A DNA stretch of 64,000 bases from Orientallactaga sibirica (lineage: Eukaryota; Chordata; Mammalia; Rodentia; Dipodidae). The stretch covers positions 3,364,001-3,428,000 of the forward strand of contig JAEOAD010000026.1 of the NCBI GenBank assembly GCA_036365145.1, in the 5' to 3' direction. Below, in pieces: positions 52,936-63,979 of this stretch. Under the pieces are notes generated by a model. It was not told the origin of the DNA and searched no databases. It saw only the letters and a program-made list of their open reading frames with translations. Every line of letters begins with the position of its first letter. Within the stretch, counting starts at the first letter, position 1. A program made the translations under genes and the position numbers.

Positions 52936-53795
52936 ACAAATAGGAAAAAAAAGGATTGTGTCTCAATGTCCAGGTGGTGATGGGGACACCCAGGCAGTGG
53001 GCGGAGCTCAGGGAAGGCATCACACAAGCCCTGGGTGGGGTGGGCCAGGGAGGCCTTTTCACATCGGAGTGGACTTTGTGGGGAGGAGCAATGGGGAGAC
53101 AGCAGGTCCCCTAGGAATGGACGTGAGGGGTCTGGGACGAGGCTTCAGTCATGGTGGAGGTGGAAAGGGTAGACCTGGCTCAGAGAACAAGAGGACCCCA
53201 GGGCCAGTTGCAGATGGCGAGTGAGCGCCACGGTCTGGTGCTGTTAAGGTCCTGTCCACTGTGTTGGGTCTGTGTTGTGGGTGTGAAATCCAGAGAGGGC
53301 AGAGGGACCCAAGGACAGGTCCAGGTGAGGGAGCTGGCCAGTGTGTATCACATCCTTTAAAATAAGTGGCTGTGGCTTGAGCTAAAGGCCAAAACCCAGA
53401 GCGGGCGTCTCAGGAAGTTGACGGGCAGAATACCACCCATGTTGCGGCTGATGGTGATCCTAACAAACCCTCTGTTCTCCTCCCATGGGCACCAAAGTCA
53501 GGCCTTGTGCTGGGAGCTGTGGTTCCAAGCAGAGATAATATTGACCCCAAAGACCCCCAGGGTCTCAGAGACTCACTCCAGCCCTCAGCATTCCAGGCAC
53601 TGGGAGAAAATTCTGTGTGGCTCCCTCTGACTTTGCCCTAGACCACCTCCCAGCCCTGTAGAGTCCGACCCTGCTTTGTTCCCTCCCCAACACTCAGTAT
53701 GCGAGAGGCTAATGTCGTCACTCGCAGGATCTCTGTCTCCCTCCTCGAATTCCACTTATTTTTGTGGTGGCAAGTCCCACCGAAGTCCATATTTA
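52936..53795. other. single-copy stretch, no gene recognised
   Basis: Purine-rich in 53040-53180. L2-like words (gggaggccttttcacatcgg) near 53048. No exon supported. Confidence 0.4.
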
Positions 53796-53796
53796 A

Positions 53797-54010
53797 AACA
53801 AAAAAAATATTTGAGAGACAGGGCAGGGGAGAGAGAGAGAAAGAAAGAGGCACAGAGCGAGAATGGGCTCGTCAGGGTTTGTAAACAAACAAACTCCAGA
53901 TGCATGCACCACCTTATGCATCTGGCTTACATGGGTCCTGGGGGAATTGATCCTGGGTCCTTTGGCTTTGCAGGCAAGTGCCTTAACCACTAAGCCATCT
54001 CTCCTGCCCT
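53797..54010 (-). mobile_element. tRNA-derived SINE, antisense
   Basis: Short middle deletion (gggtttgtaaacaaacaaactccag), head ending ccatctctcctgccc. Confidence 0.92.
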
Positions 54011-54014
54011 CCTT

Positions 54015-54237
54015 TCTTTCTTCTTTCCCTTTTTAATTTAATTATTTGCAAGCAGAAAAAGCGAGAGAGAAAGGAGGAGAGACAATGGGTGCACGAGAAC
54101 CTCTTGCCGTTGCACACAAATATCAGATGCATGTGCCTCTTCATGCATCTGGTTTTATGTGGGTACTGGGGAATTGAAATTGGGTCAGCAGGTTTTGCAA
54201 TCAAGTGCCTTTAACCACTGAGAAATCCCCCAGCCCC
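54015..54237 (-). mobile_element. tRNA-derived SINE, antisense, diverged
   Basis: gttgcacacaaatatcagatgc body, head ending aaatcccccagcccc. Confidence 0.9.
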
Positions 54238-54256
54238 GAAGTGCCATATCTTTTCT

Positions 54257-54484
54257 TGTTTATTTTAAAATATTTTATTTTTACTTATTTATTTGAGAGG
54301 GAGGGAGGGAGGGAGAGAGAGAGAGGGGGGGGAATGGGCATTCCAGGGCCTCCAGTCACTGCAAATGAACTTCAGACGCATGGATCACCTTGTGCATCTG
54401 GCTTACATGGGTCCTAGGGAATCGAACCTGGGTCCTTAGGCTTTGCAGGTAAGCACCTTCACCACTAAGTCATATGTCCAGCCC
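54257..54484 (-). mobile_element. tRNA-derived SINE, antisense, with target duplication
   Basis: 15-bp duplication tgccatatcttttct at 54242-54256 and 54485-54499. Confidence 0.95.
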
Positions 54485-54530
54485 TGCCATATCTTTTCTG
54501 CTGGCCTCTGAGTTCGGTGACTCCATGGCT

Positions 54531-54610
54531 GGGTGTGCTGGGTGTGCTGGGTGTGCTGGGTGTGCTGGGTGTGCTGGGTGTGCTGGGTGTGCTGGGTGTG
54601 CAGGGTGTCT
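54531..54610. repeat. 9-bp minisatellite (GGGTGTGCT)n
   Basis: Seven perfect units, then gggtgtgca and a partial unit. The 9-bp period keeps frame, giving Cys-Ala-Gly on one strand and His-Thr-Gln or His-Pro-Ala on the other. There is no gene context. Confidence 0.97.
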
Positions 54611-54985
54611 TTGCAGACCCAGTGACAGGCCAACTCCCCTGGAGATGCTGAGAAAACCACAGGCTGTTGGAGGCATTCTATCATAGTCTGGACACTATTT
54701 TCTGAGCATTATGTGGTTCTGGGCCCAGGTTCCGGTCATTGACACAGATTTTCTCACCGGTGGACAACACTGGGACCCTCCACATCTTAGGATGGGGGCA
54801 TGTCTGAGAGAAGTGTCGAGCCGGGGTAAGGCACGGGGGGACAGCTCTGTCCTCCTGCACAGTCCTGTCCAAGGCAGACTCCCAAGGTCTCCTCTGTTCT
54901 GCCTAGAGGGCCTCATGACCTGGGACAACTGAGAGAGCTACCTGCCCCACCATGCACAGTCCTTCCTTCATTCCTTCCCTCCTTT
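54611..54985. other. single-copy stretch, nothing recognised
   Basis: No repeat or exon supported. Confidence 0.35.
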
Positions 54986-54989
54986 CTTT

Positions 54990-55235
54990 CTTTTTAAAAA
55001 TTTTTATTTATTTATTTGCAAGCAGAGGGAGACAGAGAGGGGAGAGAGAGAGAGAGAAGACACACACACACACAGACAGAGAATGGGTACAACAGGGCCT
55101 CCAGCCACTGCAAACAAACTCCAGACACATGTGCCATCTTGTGCATCTGGCTTACATGGGTCCTGAGGAATTGAACCTGGGTTCTTTGACTTTGCAGACA
55201 AGTACCTTAACTGCTAAGGCATCTTTCCAGTCCCC
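54990..55235 (-). mobile_element. tRNA-derived SINE, antisense
   Basis: GA and CA runs 55037-55075, body cactgcaaacaaactccag, head ending gcatctttccagtccc. Confidence 0.92.
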
Positions 55236-55486
55236 TTTCTCCTCCTTCCTTCCTTCCTTCCTCCCTTTCTTTCCCTTTCTTTCCCTCCCTCCTTCCTTCC
55301 TTCCTTCCTTCCTTCCTTCCTTCCTTTTCTTTCCTTCCTTTCTTCTTTCTTTCTTTCTTTCTTTTTTTCTTTCTTTCTTCTCCCTCCCCCTTCTCCTTTC
55401 CTCCTTCCTCTTTCCTCTCTTTTCCTTCCCTCCCTTCCCCTCCCTTTCCCTTCCTTCCTTCCTTTCCTCCTTCCTTCCTCTGTGTG
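55236..55486. repeat. mixed (TTCC/TTTC)n polypyrimidine tract
   Basis: ccttcc, ctttcc and ctttctt repeats. Lys/Glu/Gly frames on the other strand are artefacts. Confidence 0.95.
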
Positions 55487-55745
55487 AGGATGGAATCTAA
55501 GGTGCCATGCAGGCCAGAGAATCCTGTCACTGAACCACAGGCCAGCCTCGCCTGGGTAGAAAGTCACCAGGTACCCACTTCCATTTTCTCCATGGCTTGC
55601 TTCTCAGTTCCTTTCTGAACTGGCCTGAACAGGAAGCCACCAAGACTAAAGTGGCCAAGATGGGTTTCTCTAGCCAACTGGGGCCGAGAGTCTCGAAACC
55701 TGCCCTTCCTCCCCAAGTAGAAGAGCTGTCAGGCTGCTCCCCCAA
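55487..55745. other. single-copy stretch
   Basis: 55490-55560 resembles an old SINE piece (gtgtgaggatggaatctaagg... ctgaaccacaggccagcc). Nothing else. Confidence 0.35.
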
Positions 55746-55749
55746 GCTC

Positions 55750-56160
55750 CTAGCCAGGCAGTGGTTAAAATGTGAACCCTTTTCTTTGCGTAATAGAGAC
55801 GAAGTTCCCGGGCCTTCGAGGCGCATCAATCCGGAGATTTATTAAGCAATTTAAAATACTATTGTCTCTCACTTCAGGGTGAGATTGAGGGGTGTTGTTG
55901 CAGGAACGTCAGGCAGAGTGGCGGGGCCTCCGAGCCAGGAGGGGTCTGTACCTGAGACTCAATAGATATTCATGAACATTCCCGTATTTAGTGAGGGAAA
56001 TAACTTAATACCGACAGTGCTGCGGAATAATAGCCGTTTCCTGGCTGACTTGCAAGCCTCAGAAAATGAGATTGCGGCGGCTTCATTTTTCTTGTCTTTT
56101 CCCGGGTGCGCTCCCTGCCAGCGCGGGCGGCCCGGATTCTCTCTGCATTTCCAATGAGCT
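55750..56160. promoter_or_regulatory. candidate conserved non-coding element
   Basis: Repeat-free block with gcgcatcaatccggagatttattaagcaatttaaaatac, gagactcaatagatattcatgaac and gctgcggaataatagccg. Its CpGs lie within an AT-rich frame, unusual for neutral rodent DNA, where CpG decays. Conservation is inferred, not seen. Confidence 0.4.
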
Positions 56161-56378
56161 GAGCTGGGCTGCGCCCCACCAGCTTGTGACGTCCCAGTCC
56201 CCCCCGCCATGTGTGCATCTCCCTTGTCAGCCTCAGATGCGGTGACCTTGGCCTGGGTTTTGGGGGCGAGGACTGAGGGACCTCAATCTTTAGTAAGAGG
56301 GGCAGACAGCAGGTGGGCCCACCTGAATGGGCTCAGTAATCCTTTATTCATCCACTCGTTCACTCATTCATTCATTCA
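56161..56378. other. single-copy stretch
   Basis: Ends in short CATT repeats near 56350-56377. No gene. Confidence 0.35.
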
Positions 56379-56379
56379 C

Positions 56380-56504
56380 TAACTATATACATATATATAT
56401 ATATCCATATGTATGATATATACATATATATGATATATATTATTATAATTATTATGATGTATTATATATGTATATGTATATGTATATATATATATATGTA
56501 TAAT
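56380..56504. repeat. (TA)n / TATATG-rich low-complexity tract
   Basis: atatatatat, gtatatgtatatg and attattataattattatg mixture. Confidence 0.95.
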
Positions 56505-57405
56505 CTTTCTCTCTTTGTTCCTATGCTCTTGTCCTATTGGCTACAGCCAGCCAGGACCACAGAGGGAAAGGGTTCAGAGGTAATATCCTGCCCGAGCTCA
56601 GGGCAGATCAGTGACGTGAATTCCCATTCACTCATTCATTCCTGTGTCCATTCTTCATTCACCCATTTCGCCACACACCCATCCATCCATTCACTCATTT
56701 GCTCACCCCCATTCCCTCCTCTCCACTTATGCCACAGTTCACCGCATGTCTTCCTACCGTGCAGTGGATGCCGAGGAACAAACACGAGCTCTGTCTGTCT
56801 CTGAGTTCACAGTGCACGGAAGCTCACGCATGTTTTGGGAGCCCAGAGCTGTCCGCACAAGGCTCTGCAGGGCTCCAAAGCAAAGGGCTGGCCTGATGGG
56901 AGGTGAGGCGAGCATTAGGGATGGCATGGCCATGGATGGCTTTCACTTGTGGCGCATGGGGTGGTTTGTGGAGTGGCTGTCTGCCGCCCGCCATGGACTG
57001 TTCTTTACTGTGGCACCCCCCCCCCAGCAGCCCACACTGGAGATTCTCTTTGCTCAGATGTTATAGGTGAGACGGTGGCACGTGACCCAGGCAGTATGGA
57101 GTGGCAGAATGAGGAGGTGGAGGGTTAGTCAATCCCAGGCTGTGACTTCTTCACTGTCTTGCTGGTGTTTGCCCAGGGTGGGGAAGGGGTGGCAGGACCT
57201 GAGGGGCCTTGTGCCCGTCTGTGTAGCGGTGGAAGGCCCAGGCTCCTTGGGTGACCTGGCTGCTTCCTGACACGTGGCCCTGGGTGAGTTACTTCACACG
57301 AGGGCTCCATGTGATAACAGCCACCGCCCTGGTACCACAGGCAGCAGGGGGGCATCAGCGTGGTGTCTGCCTGAGAGTAAGAAGGGGAAAGATCCTGGTT
57401 CTGTC
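56505..57405. other. single-copy stretch with CATT/CATC repeats
   Basis: 56625-56705 is a degenerate (CATTCACTCATC)-type run. 56705-56790 is MIR/L2-like. No gene recognised. Confidence 0.45.
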
Positions 57406-57408
57406 CAG

Positions 57409-57642
57409 GTTTTTTTTTTTTTTAATGAGAGAGCAAAAGAGAGAGATCCAGCAAGCGAACGAGTGAGAGAGAGAAAGATGGCACATAGGCCTTTAGCCAC
57501 TGCAATCGAACTCCAGACGTGTGTACTACCTTGTGCACATGCGTGGCCTTGTGCGTCTGGCTTATGTGGGTTCTGGGGAGTCGAACCTGGGTCCTTAGGC
57601 TTCACAGGCAAGCACCTTAACTGCTAAGCCATCTCTCCAAAC
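57409..57642 (-). mobile_element. tRNA-derived SINE, antisense, with small insert
   Basis: Body cactgcaatcgaactccagacg. The ttgtgcacatgcgtggccttgtgcgtctgg insert repeats the ccttgtgc word. Head ending ccatctctccaaacc. Confidence 0.92.
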
Positions 57643-57651
57643 CGCCAAGTG

Positions 57652-57861
57652 TTTTTTTAAAAAAATATTTTATTTATTTGAGAGAGAGAAAGGGACAGAT
57701 ACATAGAGACAATGGGTGCGCCAGAGCCTCCAGCCACTGCAAACGAACTCCAGACGTGTGCACCCCTTTGTGCATCTGGCTAACGTGAGTCCTGGGGAAT
57801 CAAACCGGGGTCCTTTGGCTTTGCAGGCAAACGCCTTAACCACTCTCATCTCTCCAGCCCC
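57652..57861 (-). mobile_element. tRNA-derived SINE, antisense
   Basis: cactgcaaacgaactccagacg body. The head has a small deletion (accactctcatctctccagcccc). Confidence 0.93.
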
Positions 57862-58510
57862 CATCCTCCCTTCTTCCTGACAACCAGCCAGTGACGGCCT
57901 TGGAGGGGAACATGGGCTTCTCTTGGGAAGCCTTGGGGGCGTGACCAGAGGAAAATGTGATTGGAGCTGTCTGCCAAGGAGCACCTGGCTGCTGTGTGAA
58001 GGAGGACAGGGGGAAGAGGAAGGAGAGGAGGCGATGGGCATGTGTTGGAGGCTGGTCACCTTCTTCACCTCCCGGCTGCAATCCAGTGATGGCATGATGC
58101 AGGAACAGTTTCTGCTGAGGACACACCTGCAGGGCCCCTGGGAGAAAGCTTCCTTCCCGCCACACTCTGAACATCCTCTGGACCTCATATCCGCAGGGAC
58201 TCCCCCTCCCCGCCCATTACGGCTCTTCTCTGCCTGGGTCCCTTATATCAAATGGCATCATATGGGTCTAGGACCACTACAACCCTCCCACCTACTTCCT
58301 GTCATCTCCAAATGACTGACACGGGCAGGATGTGAAGTCACATAGACAGCTGATAGTCTGTGTTGGGGTTATGGACACAGATGGACTGTTTTTCTTTAAT
58401 GTCCCAACCGACTGCAGTGAGCCCCATGACTTTGTCATGGGGTGTCATTCTTTACCTAGTTGGGGTGTCTTACTGTGGCTAGCAGTGTACAATTGGCCTT
58501 TCTCCAAGGA
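57862..58510. other. single-copy stretch, nothing recognised
   Basis: No repeat or exon supported. Confidence 0.4.
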
Positions 58511-58570
58511 CACAGCCCAGATTCAACCAACCATGGACTGAGAAAACTTGGTGAGACTCCACATTCGAAC
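58511..58570. mobile_element. ancient mariner-type fragment
   Basis: gattcaaccaaccatggactgag followed by acggatccgtgg resembles the MARNA/Tigger words remembered from mammalian genomes. The AT-rich 58620-58740 may belong to it. Confidence 0.4.
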
Positions 58571-58764
58571 GGATCCGTGGATAATCACCTCTCTGCTTTA
58601 TGAGCTTCTGCTTAGAACATCTCTAGTAGTCATGACTTTCTTTTTCTCCTTTTTTATTTTTTGCATTATAAATAGTAAAATAATATTGTTTGTAATTCAC
58701 CCAACAACTCCTGAATCATTCCTAGTATTGCGAGTGTTACCAAAAGCTTTTGTTTGTTTGTTTT

Positions 58765-59002
58765 TTAAATTTTTGTTTATTTTTATTTATTTTATTTGAG
58801 AGTGACAGGCAGACAGAGAAAGAAGCAGAGAGAAAGAGAGAGAAAATAGGCGCCCCAGGGCCTCCAGCCACTGCAAAAGAATTCCCAGTGCATGTGCTAC
58901 CTTGTGCATCTGGCTTACGTGGGTCCTGGGGAATCAAGCCTCGAACTGGGGTCCTTAGGCTTCACAGGCAAGCACTTAACTGCTAAGCCATCTCTCCAGG
59001 CC
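58765..59002 (-). mobile_element. tRNA-derived SINE, antisense
   Basis: Doubled B-box variant (gaatcaagcctcgaactggggtcc). Head ending ccatctctccaggcc. Confidence 0.94.
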
Positions 59003-59003
59003 T

Positions 59004-59141
59004 GTTTGTTTGTTTTATTGAGGCAGGGTCTCGCTCTAGCCCAGGCTGACCTGGAATTCACTATGTTGTCTCAGGATGACCTCGAACTCACCCTGGCCTC
59101 TGGAGTACTGGGATTAAAGGCATGTGCCACCACACCGAGTT
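59004..59141 (-). mobile_element. B1 SINE, antisense, shortened
   Basis: gaggcagggtctcgctctagcccagg. Missing part of the cctcctacctctgcctcc segment. End gccaccacaccgagttt. Confidence 0.92.
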
Positions 59142-59268
59142 TATGGATATCTTTTTAATGACCTGTATGTATTCTACAATATTTAAAAATTCATGTCTGT
59201 ATTTTGGTCATTTTGGCTTTCATTCCCCCCTCCAATTTTCAGCCTCTATATCTTTTAAAAATATTTTT

Positions 59269-59455
59269 TGGGCTGGAGAGATGGGTCAGCAGTTAAGGCG
59301 CTTGCCTGCAAAGCCTAACGACTTGGGTTTGATTCCCCCAGTACCCATGTAAAGCCAGATGCACAAAGTGGTGCATGCATTTGGAATTCATGTATAGTGG
59401 CTAGAAGCCCTTTCTCTCTCTTTCTCTGTCACTGCTTGTAAATAAATAAATTAAT
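59269..59455 (+). mobile_element. tRNA-derived SINE, sense, with target duplication
   Basis: gggctggagagatgggtcagcagttaagg head. 13-bp duplication taaaaatattttt at 59256-59268 and 59456-59468. Confidence 0.94.
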
Positions 59456-59509
59456 TAAAAATATTTTTACTAATTTATCTGTAAGGAAAGACAGGGGAGG
59501 TGAATGAAT

Positions 59510-59586
59510 TCTTGTGCTGGGGGTGGAACCCACGACCTTGTCCATTCTGGGCATGCACCCTATCTCTGAGTGTCACCCCCAGCCCT
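59510..59586 (-). mobile_element. ID/B4-type fragment, antisense
   Basis: gggtggaacccacgaccttgtcc... gcatgcaccctatctctgagtgtcacccccagccc is a reversed ID-like head. Confidence 0.55.
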
Positions 59587-60978
59587 CAGCTTTGTTAGAG
59601 GATGTTTTGGTGACACATTGTGTTCCTTCACCTTTGGCCTTCATTTTGTTCCTCAGAGTCAACCTCTTTCCCAGCCTTCCATGGATTCCTTAGAATCAGT
59701 CTTCCAAGTCGAAGCTTTGATGTGCCGCCTCCAGGAAGTCCTCTGTGCTGCACCAGCTCTGGACCTAGCTTTGGAAGAGTCCTTTTCTGGTTCCGTGTCA
59801 CACAGATGAAAAAGACAAGGGAAAAGAGCTTGCTTCCGGCTGGATCCAGCTTTGCAGTGAGCCATGGACCACACCCACATCTTCCTGGAAGTCTTACAAT
59901 GCCACACAAAGTAGTCTGAGAATCAACATTGCGTGACTTGTGGAGTCAACACTGTGACACACACCCTCACATAGATACCTTGGATCGTGGAAGTGCTTGT
60001 CATCCCACAACAGATGATGAATGAACGTGGCTCAGAGACTGTGAAGGCACCCACGGGGAGGGGCGGGTTCTGAACCAGCTCCATCAGCTTCCAAAGGATG
60101 GCTTGCACTTTGCTGAGTGAGGCCCAGCCCTCCCTCCTAACACCCAGAGGGTTTTCCAGCTACTTCCACCAGCCTCCTGGAAAAGGCCTGGGACCAAGGA
60201 AAGGCAGCTGGGAGAACGAACGAACGGGCTCTCTGCAGCCCGAGAAAGCTGCACCTGCTCCAGCAGCCCCAGAGACCGGAAAGTGGCTCATGGTGCCAGC
60301 ACTCCCCGCCACTTTGTTCCGGAGGAGAACTTGGCCTCTTTCCCTCCTGCCGGGGACTCACAAAATCTGATTTGAAATCTACTCAAGTGTACATTAACCA
60401 ACTTCCTCTTGGCAAGGGCAGGAGCCTATAATTAGAGCCACCGCCATACCATTTAGTGGATTTCATTCACATGAGCAGAAACGCACTTGCAAAGAGAGAT
60501 GGCTGAGGAAGAAAACTTGGGAATGTTCTCCAGAGAGCCTGCGGGTGCCAAAAAACCCGCGCATGACTGCCTTTCTAACGTGCAGAGATTGCGGCTGGCT
60601 GAACTCGGGTGGGGACGCCACCTCATGCAGTCCTTGAACACACTGAGCTGGGGATGCGAACATTCATGTTCAAATCTCAGTTCCAACAGGCAGGGAGGAG
60701 ACGCAACTTCCGGAGTCTGTTTCTCCATCTGGGAAACTGGGACGCTGTCAATCATCAACCTACCGGGGTTATGTTGTCACCGTCATTAAAAGTCGTCACT
60801 GGCAACAGAAGAGCCTGCATTTATTTAGCACTTACTGTATTCCAGACCCAGTTCTTGCACTTCCATCTCATGGCAATGCCTTGTGGTCTCCCACACTGAT
60901 ACCTTCATTATACACTTGAGGAAACTGAGTCATGAGAAGTCATGATACATACTCGAGAACACCAAGGTTGAAAGCTTT
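59587..60978. other. single-copy stretch, no gene recognised
   Basis: 60365-60480 (cctataattagagccaccgccataccatttagtgg) may be conserved. 60820-60940 (gcatttatttagcacttactgtattccagacccag) is a MIR3/MIR piece. Open frames near 59620 and 60490 carry no recognisable domain. Confidence 0.5.
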
Positions 60979-60982
60979 TTTT

Positions 60983-61247
60983 AAATTAAAAAAAAATTTT
61001 TTTTTACTTCATTTATTTTTGGAGAGAGAGACAGAGAGAGGGAGAGGGAGACAGATAGAGATGGGTGCGCCAGCAGACTCTCAGCTGCTGTGAACGAAAT
61101 CCAGATGTGTGCGCCCCCCTTGTGGTCAAGTGCGGCATTGCGCCCTTGCGTCACTGCATCTGGCTAAACGTGGGACCTGGAGATTGGAACCCAGTTCTTA
61201 GGCTTAGCAGGCAGGTGCCTTAACAGCTAAGCCATCTCTCCAGCCCT
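60983..61247 (-). mobile_element. tRNA-derived SINE, antisense, long subfamily
   Basis: Insert gtggtcaagtgcggcattgcgcccttgcgtcac. Lies with the next SINE between tgaaagcttttt at 60969-60980 and 61501-61512. Confidence 0.94.
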
Positions 61248-61249
61248 AA

Positions 61250-61496
61250 AAATTTTTTTTAAAAATATTTTATTTATTTATTTGAGAGAGAGAGAGAAAA
61301 GAGAAAGAAAGGATGAGGTAGATAGAGAGAGAGAAAGAGAGAGAATGGGTGCGCCAGGGACTCCAGCCACTGCAAACGAACTCCAGATACATGCGCCCCC
61401 TTGTGCATCTGGCTTATGTGGGTCCTGGGGAGTTGAACTGGGGTCCTTAGGCTTCGCAGGTGAAGGCCTTAACCGCTAAGCCATCTCCCTGCCCTA
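61250..61496 (-). mobile_element. tRNA-derived SINE, antisense
   Basis: Full length, cactgcaaacgaactccagatac, head ending ccatctccctgccct. Confidence 0.94.
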
Positions 61497-61554
61497 AGGA
61501 TGAAAGCTTTTTACTAACATGCCTAGGAGAGAAATGACAGTGCCGTAAACCTCC

Positions 61555-61645
61555 TTCTCCATGGTTTCACTTACCTGTGGCTGATAATGTTAAGTGTAAA
61601 GTTCCAGAAATAAAGAATTCATAAAATTTTAAAGACTTCATTGTA
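61555..61645. mobile_element. ancient DNA transposon fragment
   Basis: catggtttcacttacctgtggctgataatg... gtaaagttccagaaataaagaattcataaaattttaaag resembles the mammalian Tigger/MER2-type words as remembered. Confidence 0.45.
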
Positions 61646-61899
61646 GTATCCTGTTATAGTCATTTTATTTTATTATTAGCTGTTAACCTCTTACCATGCC
61701 TAATGTGCAGGTGAAACTTTCACACTGGTGTGTGTGTACAGGGAGGGCCGAGACACTCACTGGGGGCCTGGTACCTGTGCCCCATATACAAGGGAACAAG
61801 CGGGCTGTCGGGCATGGCTAGGAGCCTCAGGCCACAGGAGATTGAGACTGCAGGAGTGAGGCCACTCCCTCCCCACCAAGACACCTGATAGAACTCAGG

Positions 61900-62110
61900 T
61901 TTTGGTTCACCTGAGGTCATGTGACCCTCTGTCGCCTAAAGTTTTTATATGCTAATAAGGCATTAATAAGTAACCCTCATGTAGCCAATGCCCCTGTGAC
62001 CCCTGCCCCGTACCTCTTCCCACCACTACATGAACACTTATAAGCCCACACCCCTGGGAAATAAATGAGCTGTCCTCAGATGCCTCCCTCCCCGTTGTAC
62101 TCACGGCCAC
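61900..62110 (+). mobile_element. possible solo LTR of an old endogenous retrovirus
   Basis: Promoter-like order: agccaat (61983-61989), then acttataagcc (62037-62047), a C-rich step, and aataaatgagctg (62060-62072) within ~90 bp. This matches U3/R organisation of gamma-type LTRs. I cannot fix the ends or find a target duplication, and no internal genes are present. Confidence 0.35.
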
Positions 62111-62249
62111 TCAAGACCCTGATCCCAGCCGCTTGGACATCTCTAGGGTGCCAGTGTGCAATGGCCCCGAGCAGCCAGGGACCCACAGAAGGGCAGTATG
62201 GGAGCATGGTGTGAACATCCATGTGCGTCTCATAACACAACACGGCTGA

Positions 62250-62295
<46 letters not shown>

Positions 62296-63060
62296 GAGAC
62301 GCCTATGTCCAGGGCACAACCAGCAGAATGTGGGTGCTTTTGGCTCCCCCCTCCAAGTTGTCCCTGCAAGATCACAGGTGTGCGGGTGCAGTCTCAGACA
62401 GCGGATGTGTTTCCCAAGGTCACACGGGACTGTGGTGGATCTGATGACAAGTGAATCGCTGTCTTACGCTAGTCTACGGCACGTGGACCAGGAAGGACCT
62501 GTGCGAAGACAGCTCTCGGAGGGAAAAGGCAGGGGACTCACCGGCTGTGCAGCAGGTCTTCAGGCATGGCTGAATGCAGACATAGGGCTTTGTCTTCCTG
62601 CTTCCCTGTCTTCTGTGATGGTGTCATCCTGTCTTTCGACAAGTGGCACCCTCTTAGGCGTCATCATCTAACCCCAACCTCAAAGACCAGGGTCCCCTGG
62701 GACAGCCTCCTTGGAATTCAGTGCAGAGAGAGAGAGGAAGGAGGATGGATGGATTGGGGGGCGGGGGAGGAATAGCAAGAAAGCTTTGGGCTTTTGGCTC
62801 CTGTCATCTTCGCTTTCCCTTCAGAGCTGCGAACCTTGCACACTTCTTGGTCCTGGGGAAAGGGAGCTGAGAACTCTTCAACCTGGGCCAGCCCCGAGGA
62901 AGTAGAGACCCCAGTCAGCCTGAGGGACTCTGCTATCAAAGCCATTGTCCACCCCCACACCCCTCCATGCCAAGGCAGTATTCTCCTCTAGCTGCCCAAC
63001 CAGCTCTACCCCAAGCCCACCAGCTTCCTGTGACTTCCTTGGCTACCATTTCTGTGTCTT
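62111..63060. other. single-copy stretch with (GA)n
   Basis: GA run 62251-62291. No exon or other repeat recognised in the rest. Confidence 0.45.
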
Positions 63061-63066
63061 GGAATC

Positions 63067-63438
63067 TGTGGCGGTTTGATTCAGGCGCCCCCCACCCCCC
63101 CAACCCCGTAAACTTACATGTTCTGAATTCTAGGTCTTCAGCTGGTGGCAATTTGGGAATTGGAACTTCCTGGAGGCAGTGTATTGTTGAAGGCAGCCTT
63201 ATGGGTGTTAATAGCCGACTTCCCCTTGCCAGTGTTTGGCACACTCTCCTGTTGCTGTTGTCCATTTGATGTTGGCCAGGAGGTGAAGTCCACCCTCTGC
63301 TCATGCCATCATTTCCCCTGCAATCATGGAGCTTCTCCTTGAGTCTGTAAGCCAAAATAAACCTTTATTATTTTTTATCTCCCACAAGGTGCTTTTGGTC
63401 TGCTGTTTTGTGCCAGCAATGCGAACCTGACTGCAACA
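63067..63438 (+). mobile_element. MaLR-like solo LTR (family copy 6)
   Basis: tgtggcggtttgattcaggcgcccccc start. Poly(A) signal in gccaaaataaacc (about 63351-63363). End ctgactgcaaca. The flanks gaatc and gattt agree at 3 of 5. Close to the copies at 3283 and 24798. Confidence 0.7.
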
Positions 63439-63979
63439 GATTTCATTACCTCTCTCTCCATCTCCACCTGTTCCTCACCTCTCCTCCATCCATGTCCCAG
63501 GTCACCGCCAGGTGAACACGACTGTCTGCCTCCTATTTCTTTCTTGCTGTGTGGCATGGGGACCAACCCCTCCTTTCTTCCCTGTATCCTATCTTCACAC
63601 TGGGTGACAGGGAAGACAGGCTTCTGCAGACCTCAGTCATCCCAGTCGATCATCTCCTTCATTTGCTGCCCAGACTTAGCAGCTGAGTTCCCCCATGTGG
63701 GCACCACGTGTGAGGTGTTACTTGAGCCTGGCTGCTTGTTCCGATGCCTTGTTCTTAGGCAGTGCTGTGTCATGTTTGTAGAAGGTGGACGAGCTGAGTT
63801 CCTCCCTTGGCTGGATGAAATGCCCCCCCCATGCCCTCTGGAAGGATACAAGCTCTCTCCCCCATTTCCTGGCAGTCCCAGGACCCAGGTCACCATGAGT
63901 ACAGATGACAGCAAAATGGGCTCTTGGGCACTGGGGACAGAGGGGGCTGACCAGGTGCAGGAGGGGAGAAAGATCACAA
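63439..63979. other. single-copy stretch, nothing recognised
   Basis: No repeat or exon supported. Confidence 0.35.

Noticed and set aside
54436..54686. Repeated His-Thr-Gln / His-Pro-Ala or Cys-Ala-Gly open frames
   Set aside because: A product of the 9-bp minisatellite. No gene context.
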